Below, piece by piece: positions 7,078 through 13,490 of a stretch of 18,590 bases of DNA. The DNA comes from Bacteroidota bacterium (GTDB lineage: Bacteria; Bacteroidota; Bacteroidia; Flavobacteriales_F; PHOS-HE28): NCBI GenBank assembly GCA_023428865.1, contig JAEYWT010000062.1, forward strand, positions 1 through 18,590. Reading direction: 5' to 3'. Each line of letters opens with the position of its first letter. Position 1 is the first letter of the stretch. A program made the translations under genes and the position numbers. The notes under the pieces are model-generated. The model was not told where the DNA came from. It did no database searches and worked only from the letters and a program-made list of their open reading frames with translations.

Positions 7078-9597
7078 TCAGAACCAGGCGATCAACTTGA
7101 GGTTGTAGCGCCTTGGTGTGAGGTAGTCCGGTATGGAGTATTGGCGGCCATCCACACTTTGGATCCAGGTGTGCGTGATGGTGTTGTTGATGTTGAGCAG
7201 GTTGAAGACCTCGAGGCTAACCCACATGCTGTTGATCTTGCCCAGGAAGCCTTGTTTCTCCTGGCCTTTGGCACCGAGCAGTTGTTTGCTGAAGCCGATG
7301 TCCACCCGGCGGTAGAGGGTGGTGCGCAGAGTATCCGCATAGCGGGTGGCATTGGGTGGGCCGAAGGGTACGCCGGTGCCGAAGTTTACGTTGAGGTGTA
7401 CTTTCAACGTGGGTATGCTCGGCATTTCATCCTGGAAGAAGAAGGCCACGTTCACGCGCTGGTCGGTGGGGCGTGGTATCCATCCCGGGGTGATCACGGT
7501 ACTGTCCACCGCTACCTGATCGAAGGTGTAACCCGGTACGATGAGGTCGCCGGCGGCATTGTAGCGCTTGGTGTAGCTGTCGTTGTAGAGGTCTTCCTGT
7601 ATGCTCATCACGCTGGCACCGATCCAGCTTTCCACACCGTCTATGAATTCGCCGTTCAGCTTCAGGTCCAAACCGGTGGCGTAGCCCTTGGCCAGGTTGG
7701 CGCCGTAGTAGCGTATCCGCACGTTGTCGAGTTCGTACGGGATCAGGTCGTCCTTCTGCTTGTAGTACGCTTCGGCTGTGAACTTGAACGGACGTTTCCA
7801 AATGGTGAAACGACGGTCCATGCCGAGCACATAGTGGATGCTACGTTGGGCATTGATGTCGGGGTTCAGCTGCCCTTCGAAATTGCGCACCTCGCGGTAG
7901 AAGGGTGGTTGGTAGTACAGACCCGCAGCGGCCCAGAAGCTATAGTCCAGGTCCAGGGTGTCGCCTATTTCATCCACCTTCTTCCACCCCGGGTGGTAGG
8001 TGAACCGGATCCGTGGGCTGCCCACGGTTTGGCCGTTGTAGGTCCAGTGCTGTGCCCGTGCTCCGGCGATCAGCGTATACCATTTGTCATTACCGCGCTC
8101 CCAACGCCAGGTGTTCTGCACATAGGCACTGGCGCGTGTGCTCTCCATGTTCAGGCGGCTCTTCAACACGTAGTTCAACTTCAGGTCATCACCTTGGTTA
8201 AGGGGGATACTGAAATCGGCCGAGTCGATCACGGTCCATTCGCTCAGCTTATCGTTGATCATTTCGCTGCGCACATCGGCACCCCATTGCAGGTAGCTGC
8301 GTTCGCGCTGGTGATAGCCTTTGTGGGCGAAGGTGAGCACGGTGGCATCGAGGTCGTTGCGTGCGTGGCGCAGGGAACGGCCGATGCCGATGTTCTGTTT
8401 CACCTCGCCGTAGCGGCTGCTGTTGGGGTCGCGTTCCAGCTCGTCCAGGTAGTATTCGCTCAGCACATCGAAGCGTTCGCTTTCCACGGTGTTGAAGGCG
8501 CTTGCCGTGAATTTCAAACGGGTCTGCTTGTTGGCTTGCACGTTCACGTTCAACGCGCCGAACAAGGTTTCGAACCGCGTTACTTCCTGCCCCTCGAAGT
8601 AGGAGGTGAAACGCAGTGCCTGGTTGAAGCTACCGTATTCGGTCTCGCGGTTCTCGGGCACTACGCCGTACTTATTACTGGAGTAGAGGCCCAGGAAGCC
8701 CAGTTCCACCTTGTCGGTGAGGTCGTAGGTCCAATAGCTCTGGAAGTCGGTGTAGGCCGGGCGGTATTGGCCTTTGGTATCGAGGCCGTTCAGCACGAGC
8801 GTGTTGGTGCGGTAGCGGATGCCCGTTACCTGCCGCAACCGACTGTCCAGCATGGTGTTCTCCAAGTGAACCGCACCACCGAGCAAGCTGGCCATGGCAC
8901 TACCCGCGAACTTTTTGGGGCGCTTGTAGGTGATGTCCAACACGCTGCTCATCTTGTCGCCGTAACGCGCTTCGAAGCCACCTGGACTGAACTGGATGCG
9001 CTCGATCATATCCGGGTTCGGGAAACTCAAACCCTCCTGTTGGCCTGCTCGGGCAAGGAAGGGGCGGTATACCTCAATGTCGTTCACATACACGAGGTTC
9101 TCGTCGAAGTTGCCGCCGCGCACGTTGTAGCCAGCGCTCAGTTCGTTGCGCATGGCCACGCCGAGCTGCCCGCCCAGCAAGGCTTCCACGCCGCCTTGTA
9201 CACTGGGGTTGAAGCGCGTTACCCGCGGATCCAGGGGTTCCATGCCCTCTTCGCGGTCGCGTTGGGTGCCGCGGATGATGGCGGTGCGGAGCTCGGTTAC
9301 GCGCAGCCGGATATCGTAGTTCACCAAGGCGCCGCCGTCAACGATCACACGACCCTCGAAGGGTTGCATGCCACTGTAGCTCCAGCGGAGCAGCACGCTT
9401 TCACCACCGGGCAGGGTGATGGAGTAGCGCCCTTTATCATCGCACGCTACCCCCGTGGTGGTGCCAACGATCGTCACATTGGCTCGGGGAAGGCTGTTGC
9501 CATATTCGTCTCGCACGGTTCCCTCTAGGATACCTGTGCTCTGGGCCAACGTCCACGCGCTGTGCAGAAGGAATAAGGTCAGCAGGACGTGCCGCAT
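7078..9597 (-). CDS. TonB-dependent outer-membrane receptor with carboxypeptidase-like regulatory domain
   Basis: Outer-membrane transporter of 839 residues. A signal peptide (about 1-19) is followed by a CarboxypepD_reg-like domain at about 22-100 (GILEGTVRDEYGNSLPRANVTIVGT). The plug spans about 105-230, with the characteristic YNVRGGNFDENLVYVNDIEV and GGFEARYGDKMSSVLDI segments, and the beta-barrel runs to a terminal aromatic residue (LKLIAWF), as expected for BAM-dependent insertion. It would import a ligand too large or scarce for porins using TonB-ExbBD energy. No SusD-like lipoprotein, FecIR regulators or siderophore genes adjoin it, so the substrate is unknown. The barrel is rich in Trp, Tyr and Asp. 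The ATG at 9597 gives a clean signal peptide. A box TATCTTAG lies just upstream. Confidence 0.95.
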   Translation of the reverse strand: MRHVLLTLFLLHSAWTLAQSTGILEGTVRDEYGNSLPRANVTIVGTTTGVACDDKGRYSITLPGGESVLLRWSYSGMQPFEGRVIVDGGALVNYDIRLRVTELRTAIIRGTQRDREEGMEPLDPRVTRFNPSVQGGVEALLGGQLGVAMRNELSAGYNVRGGNFDENLVYVNDIEVYRPFLARAGQQEGLSFPNPDMIERIQFSPGGFEARYGDKMSSVLDITYKRPKKFAGSAMASLLGGAVHLENTMLDSRLRQVTGIRYRTNTLVLNGLDTKGQYRPAYTDFQSYWTYDLTDKVELGFLGLYSSNKYGVVPENRETEYGSFNQALRFTSYFEGQEVTRFETLFGALNVNVQANKQTRLKFTASAFNTVESERFDVLSEYYLDELERDPNSSRYGEVKQNIGIGRSLRHARNDLDATVLTFAHKGYHQRERSYLQWGADVRSEMINDKLSEWTVIDSADFSIPLNQGDDLKLNYVLKSRLNMESTRASAYVQNTWRWERGNDKWYTLIAGARAQHWTYNGQTVGSPRIRFTYHPGWKKVDEIGDTLDLDYSFWAAAGLYYQPPFYREVRNFEGQLNPDINAQRSIHYVLGMDRRFTIWKRPFKFTAEAYYKQKDDLIPYELDNVRIRYYGANLAKGYATGLDLKLNGEFIDGVESWIGASVMSIQEDLYNDSYTKRYNAAGDLIVPGYTFDQVAVDSTVITPGWIPRPTDQRVNVAFFFQDEMPSIPTLKVHLNVNFGTGVPFGPPNATRYADTLRTTLYRRVDIGFSKQLLGAKGQEKQGFLGKINSMWVSLEVFNLLNINNTITHTWIQSVDGRQYSIPDYLTPRRYNLKLIAWF

Positions 9598-9609
9598 GCG
9601 AAAGGTCGG

Positions 9610-9617
9610 CTAAGATA
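9610..9617 (-). promoter_or_regulatory. Candidate -7 box of the TonB receptor gene
   Basis: Minus-strand TATCTTAG matches TAnnTTTG except at one position and begins 20 bases before the ATG. No good -33 TTTG is visible. The gene could alternatively be transcribed with the small gene 51 bases upstream. Confidence 0.35.
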
Positions 9618-9647
9618 ACGGCGGCTTTTTGGCGGTGGTATGTGACA

Positions 9648-9935
9648 TCAACCGAGCACGCCACCGATCTGGTCCACCAGCTGTGCCGGACCGCCGTGAT
9701 GTTCCAATACGAGCAGGCCAAGGCGCCGGCTGGCGTCGCGGAGCCGTAGGCGGGCTTCTTCTTCCACTCCGCCACCGATCACGAGCAATTTGGCATCGCC
9801 TTGCGCCAGGTCGGCCAGGAGGGCTTCTTCATCCATATGGCCTACGGCGTTGATACCAGCGGCCTTCAACTGTTGATCCACCAAGGTCATCATGGCGGCA
9901 TTGCGCCCGAAGAAATACACCCGTCTTGTCGGCAT
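9648..9935 (-). CDS. Small protein of unknown function, possibly receiver- or Rossmann-like
   Basis: Cytoplasmic protein of 95 residues with no signal peptide. I do not recognise a named family. The visible pattern alternates hydrophobic strands and amphipathic helices: RRVYFFGRN (3-11), QQLKAAGINAVG, DEEALLADLAQGDAKLLVIGGGVEEE, then LGLLVLEHHGGPAQLVDQI. A strand ending in LLVIGGG with a following acidic helix suggests a small alpha/beta fold like a response-regulator receiver or a Rossmann half, but the Asp cluster of a true receiver is not evident. The ATG at 9935 is preferred over one 25 codons upstream, because the strand-forming sequence starts there and a TACCTTGC box sits just before it. 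It is 51 bases upstream of the TonB receptor on the same strand and divergent from mazG. Confidence 0.75.
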   Translation of the reverse strand: MPTRRVYFFGRNAAMMTLVDQQLKAAGINAVGHMDEEALLADLAQGDAKLLVIGGGVEEEARLRLRDASRRLGLLVLEHHGGPAQLVDQIGGVLG

Positions 9936-9939
9936 GGGC

Positions 9940-9947
9940 GCAAGGTA
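9940..9947 (-). promoter_or_regulatory. Candidate -7 box close to the start of the 95-residue gene
   Basis: Minus-strand TACCTTGC begins 12 bases before the ATG. It resembles the TAACTTGC that precedes the divergent mazG at the same 12-base distance. If this is the -7 element, the transcript would start at or next to the ATG (leaderless). It matches TAnnTTTG only partly. Confidence 0.3.
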
Positions 9948-10032
9948 TTGAAGCCGCGCTGGTCCATACCCAGACCGCCCGGACTTCTTTACTCGATGGG
10001 TTGCATTCATCCGCTACCTTGTCGTGTGCGGT

Positions 10033-10040
10033 TAACTTGC
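10033..10040 (+). promoter_or_regulatory. Candidate -7 box close to the mazG start
   Basis: TAACTTGC begins 12 bases before the mazG ATG. It is a partial match to the Bacteroidota TAnnTTTG box and would imply a leaderless message. No ribosome-binding site is visible before this ATG, which fits that reading but is also usual in this phylum. Confidence 0.3.
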
Positions 10041-10044
10041 CGCC

Positions 10045-10830
10045 ATGGACCCTCGTGCGACCGCTTTTCTGCGCTTATTGGAGATCATGGACACCTTGCG
10101 GGCCGAATGCCCTTGGGACCGCAAGCAGACCATGGAAACCCTGCGGCCGCTCACCATCGAGGAAACGTACGAACTGGGCGATGCCATCTTGAAGGAGGAC
10201 CTACCCGAAGTGAAGAAGGAGCTCGGGGATCTGTTGCTGCACATGGTGTTCTACGCCAAGATCGGGCAGGAGAAAGGGGCCTTCGACATCACCGATGTGT
10301 TGAACGGGATCTGCGAGAAACTGATCCACCGGCATCCGCACATCTACGGGGAAGTGAAGGTGAGCGGAGAGGAAGAGGTGAAGGCCAATTGGGAGAAGAT
10401 CAAACTGGCCGAAAAGGCTGCCCAAGGTGCATCGGGTACCACCCCAAGCGTGCTGGACGGCGTGCCACGCGGGTTGCCCAGCTTGGTAAAGGCGATCCGC
10501 ATCCAGGATAAAGCCCGAGGCGTGGGCTTCGATTGGGAACATCGCGACCAGGTCTGGGCCAAGGTGCAGGAAGAACTTGGCGAGTTGAAGCACGAAGTGG
10601 ACGCCAATAGCCCGAAACAAGCCGAGGAACTGGGCGACGTGCTCTTCAGCCTGGTGAATTATGCGCGTTTCCTGGGTATAGACCCCGATGAAGCCCTGGA
10701 ACGCACCAACAGGAAATTCATCCAACGATTCCAGTTCCTGGAGCGCGAAAGCCAGAAGGATGGCAAGGTGATGGGCGAGATGAGCCTGGCAGAGATGGAC
10801 GCCTACTGGGAGCGGGCGAAGGAGCATTGA
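10045..10830 (+). CDS. mazG: MazG nucleoside triphosphate pyrophosphohydrolase
   Basis: Cytoplasmic enzyme of 261 residues, normal length for two-domain MazG, which hydrolyses NTPs and dNTPs to the monophosphate and pyrophosphate. This cleans non-canonical nucleotides and, in E. coli, affects the starvation response. Both MazG domains keep their Mg-binding sets: EETYE (39-43) with ELGD (59-62) in the first, and EELGE (176-180) with ELGD (195-198) in the second. Other hallmarks are the N-terminal LRAECPWDRKQT (18-29), the HPHIYGE segment near 97-103, and VPRGLPSLVKAIRIQDKA before the second domain. It stands alone, divergent from the 95-residue gene and about 100 bases before the next secreted protein. 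Despite the name, no MazEF toxin genes are present. Confidence 0.97.
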   Translation: MDPRATAFLRLLEIMDTLRAECPWDRKQTMETLRPLTIEETYELGDAILKEDLPEVKKELGDLLLHMVFYAKIGQEKGAFDITDVLNGICEKLIHRHPHIYGEVKVSGEEEVKANWEKIKLAEKAAQGASGTTPSVLDGVPRGLPSLVKAIRIQDKARGVGFDWEHRDQVWAKVQEELGELKHEVDANSPKQAEELGDVLFSLVNYARFLGIDPDEALERTNRKFIQRFQFLERESQKDGKVMGEMSLAEMDAYWERAKEH

Positions 10831-10894
10831 AGAGGATCGACCGGCCATGCCGATCGGATAACGATCTTTTCACATTTCAACGGCTTGATCGAGC

Positions 10895-10902
10895 GACCTT
10901 TG
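10895..10902 (+). promoter_or_regulatory. Candidate -7 box for the Ig-repeat CHU_C gene
   Basis: GACCTTTG matches TAnnTTTG at five of the six fixed positions and lies 28 bases before the ATG at 10930. A T-rich stretch (10867-10870) is further upstream than the ideal -33 spacing. An AAGAAGAG run immediately before the ATG is too close to be a standard ribosome-binding site. Confidence 0.33.
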
Positions 10903-10929
10903 CAGCCCATTTCACGTCCCTAAGAAGAG

Positions 10930-13470
10930 ATGAGCATGATGTTCCGGTTCCCGTTGCGTGCGCTGATGTCGTTGTTGGTGGTGCTCAGTGTTGGTCGCAT
11001 GCAAGCGCAGATCCCTACGAAGTGCCTGGAGATCGAGAGTATCCTGGTGGACGCCTGCAACCCGAGTGCGCTATGTCCGGGTAGCACCGAAGGACAGAAC
11101 GAGATGGTGCGCTTTCGCGTTGGACCTGCCCCTCTCGCGATCAGCGATCTGGAAGCGGACTGGCCTAACAACAATTGGAGGGGTTTGGTACAGAACGCCA
11201 CCACCGCAAGTCTTACCAGCCAGCTGAATGCCACCATAGCCAGTTGTGGTCTGCTGATCGAACCGGTACAAGGCATCATTCCCGCCGGTGCCACAGTGCT
11301 CATGATCACCAGTACGGAAATGTGCGTGGCAGGGAATTCCTTCACCGCTCTAGCCGATACGCTCTATGTGGTTTTCCAGGATGCCGGAAATTCCAATGGA
11401 CATTTTGCCAATACACCTGCCGCTGGCCAGCCCATTAGCCCCACGCCACCCTCGGGCAATACCTCGCGAACTCTCATCCTCTTCCACAACCCATCTGGTT
11501 GCAGTGACACCGCCACGTATATTCGGGAATTGCTGGTGAACAACCTTGGTTCCTACGGTGGCCAAGCCGGTGAAAGTGATGGCGGAACAGCAGAGTTCTC
11601 CTGGCCTGGGGTGCCACAGGTGACCTATGTGAACTACGGCTGCCAAGCACCGTTCTCCCCGTTGTTCGTAGAAGCCGAAGCATCGGGGCAGCTCTGCGGG
11701 GGTGTGGGGACGGAGAACATCAGTGCCGAGGTGGTCGGTGGAAGCTTCACCAGCGCGCAGTGGAGCGGTGGCACAGGTACGTTCGGAGATGCTACCGCGC
11801 TTTCCACCACCTACACCGCCGGACCGGGTGATCTGGGGAACGTGGTGCTCACGCTTTGCGCACAGACCGATTGTGCCGACCCCATCTGTGGCAGTGTCAC
11901 CATCGCTTCGGGCAACGGCCCTACGGTTACCATCAGCGCCTCCGGACCATTGGCGCTGTGCCCGGGTGAAAGTGTTACGCTTACCGGACAGGGAGCCGAC
12001 AGCTACGTGTGGGCATCCGGCGAAACCACGGCGGCGATCACTGTTTCCGCACCCGGCATGTACACGGTCTCCGGAACGAATGCTTGCGGCACGAATGAGG
12101 ATTCGGTGGAAGTGACACAAGGTTCTGGCATAACCGTCACCATCACGGGGAATACATCGCTTTGCCCAGGAGAGTCCACCACACTTACCGCCAGCGGCGC
12201 ATCCAGCTACGTGTGGAGTACTGGAGAACTCGGCCCGAGCATCACCGTGTCGGCCACGGGTCCGTACTCCGTTACTGGCAGCAGCAGCTGTGGAGCGGTT
12301 ACCCAATCGGTCACCGTTACGGCTGGCACGGCCCCTTCGGTATCCATTTCAGGCCCCTCCACCGTTTGTGCCGGAACCCCCATCACCTTAACCGCAACGA
12401 GCGTCGGCTCCGTGTTGTGGAGCACCGGTTCCACCAACGCTTCCATTTCCGTAACCACACCGGATACCTACACGGCTACAGCGACGAATGCGTGTGGTTC
12501 TTCCACGGCTTCCGTAACGGTGAGCCCAGGTCCTGCACCAACCGTGGCCATAACCGGTACACTTGCTATCTGCAGTGGACAAAGTACCACACTCACCGCG
12601 ACAGGCGCCGATTCGTATGCTTGGAGCACAGGTGCTAGCGGTGCATCCATTTCGGTTTCGGCACCGGGCCCTATCTCGGTAACGGGCACCAATGCATGTG
12701 GCTCCGATGATGCCACGGTGACCATCACCCAAGCGGATCAACCGGTAGTGAGCGTTTCTGGTGATGATATCCTTTGCCCGGGTGATCAACTCGTGTTGAC
12801 GGCCACGAGCAATGCGCCTGTGACCTGGGGAAATGGAAGCACCGGGAATACTGTTACTGTTTCCACGGCTGGTCTCTACGTTGCTACGGCTACGAACACA
12901 TGCGGTAGTGCATCCGCCGGTCTACAGGTCTCTGCATCACCCTTGACGGCATCGTTCACGGCTTCACCAACGAGCGGTGTAGCACCCTTGCTGGTCGAGT
13001 TCACCAATACCAGCGCACAAGCGTCTACCTCCGCATGGGATCTAGGTGGCGAAGGCACGAGCACTTCCACTTCGCCCAGCTTCACCTTCGATGAACCCGG
13101 AATTTACACAGTGACCTTGGTGACGACGGATGGTGACTGTGTGGTCGAGACGCAATCGAACATCACGGTAACCACGGCTGGTCCGGGCACCACGAGCATC
13201 ATCACCATCCCGAATGTCTTCTCACCGAATGGTGATCGGGTGAACGATGTGTTGGCGATCAACGCCGTGAACATCGTTTCGGTAGAGGTGTTCATCTTCA
13301 ACCGATGGGGACAGAAAGTGAATGAACTGAATCGTACCGGAGAGGTTTGGGATGGGCGTTCCATGAGCGGGAATGTGGTACCGGACGGAACGTATTTCTA
13401 CACTGCTGTGGCCAAAGGCGCCGATGGTGTGGATCACGAGCTTACCGGGCACATCACCGTGGTGCGCTGA
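10930..13470 (+). CDS. Large secreted protein with LTD-like head, five Ig-like repeats, PKD and CHU_C domains
   Basis: Surface protein of 846 residues, probably T9SS-exported and adhesin-like. The signal peptide ends at about MQA|Q (26-27). Residues about 30-245 (CLEIESILVDACNP, EGQNEMVRFRVG, WPNNNWRG) resemble the lamin-tail-like heads of other Bacteroidota exoproteins. Residues 331-671 hold five tandem Ig-like units of about 68 residues. Each begins V.I.G...LCPGES.TLTA, has a central YVWSTG.....I.V and ends TNACG; two Cys per unit could form a disulfide. The first and last units are the most divergent. A PKD-like domain follows (about 672-747; the usual W.FGDG reads WDLGGEG). CHU_C ends the protein (about 757-846, IPNVFSPNGDRVND...VFIFNRWGQKV...DGTYFYT). 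The ATG at 10930 gives a full signal peptide. The next gene begins 20 bases after its stop. Confidence 0.92.
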   Translation: MSMMFRFPLRALMSLLVVLSVGRMQAQIPTKCLEIESILVDACNPSALCPGSTEGQNEMVRFRVGPAPLAISDLEADWPNNNWRGLVQNATTASLTSQLNATIASCGLLIEPVQGIIPAGATVLMITSTEMCVAGNSFTALADTLYVVFQDAGNSNGHFANTPAAGQPISPTPPSGNTSRTLILFHNPSGCSDTATYIRELLVNNLGSYGGQAGESDGGTAEFSWPGVPQVTYVNYGCQAPFSPLFVEAEASGQLCGGVGTENISAEVVGGSFTSAQWSGGTGTFGDATALSTTYTAGPGDLGNVVLTLCAQTDCADPICGSVTIASGNGPTVTISASGPLALCPGESVTLTGQGADSYVWASGETTAAITVSAPGMYTVSGTNACGTNEDSVEVTQGSGITVTITGNTSLCPGESTTLTASGASSYVWSTGELGPSITVSATGPYSVTGSSSCGAVTQSVTVTAGTAPSVSISGPSTVCAGTPITLTATSVGSVLWSTGSTNASISVTTPDTYTATATNACGSSTASVTVSPGPAPTVAITGTLAICSGQSTTLTATGADSYAWSTGASGASISVSAPGPISVTGTNACGSDDATVTITQADQPVVSVSGDDILCPGDQLVLTATSNAPVTWGNGSTGNTVTVSTAGLYVATATNTCGSASAGLQVSASPLTASFTASPTSGVAPLLVEFTNTSAQASTSAWDLGGEGTSTSTSPSFTFDEPGIYTVTLVTTDGDCVVETQSNITVTTAGPGTTSIITIPNVFSPNGDRVNDVLAINAVNIVSVEVFIFNRWGQKVNELNRTGEVWDGRSMSGNVVPDGTYFYTAVAKGADGVDHELTGHITVVR
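11920..12942 (+). repeat. Five tandem Ig-like coding repeats of about 204 bases
   Basis: The five units are recognisable at protein level by the recurring LCPGES.TLTA, YVWSTG and TNACG motifs, with near-constant length. At DNA level they have diverged, and I see no long identical stretch, so recent slippage or recombination within the array is not obvious. Copy number may still vary between strains. Confidence 0.8.
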
Positions 13471-13490
13471 TCGGCATCGCGGGCGTAGGC

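Noticed and set aside
7141..9528. A 795-codon open frame on the plus strand antisense to the TonB receptor gene
   Set aside because: It is exactly opposite a convincing receptor gene, its translation is a Val/Ala/Gly/His-rich sequence with no domain pattern, and it is explained by the GC-rich third-position bias of the real gene.
11920..12942. A CRISPR or non-coding repeat array
   Set aside because: The periodicity is about 204 bases, lies wholly in frame inside a secreted protein and is conserved at amino-acid rather than nucleotide level.
13347..13490. A longer N-terminus for the second CHU_C protein
   Set aside because: It overlaps the end of the preceding gene, is Arg/His/Cys-rich, and places the signal peptide internally.
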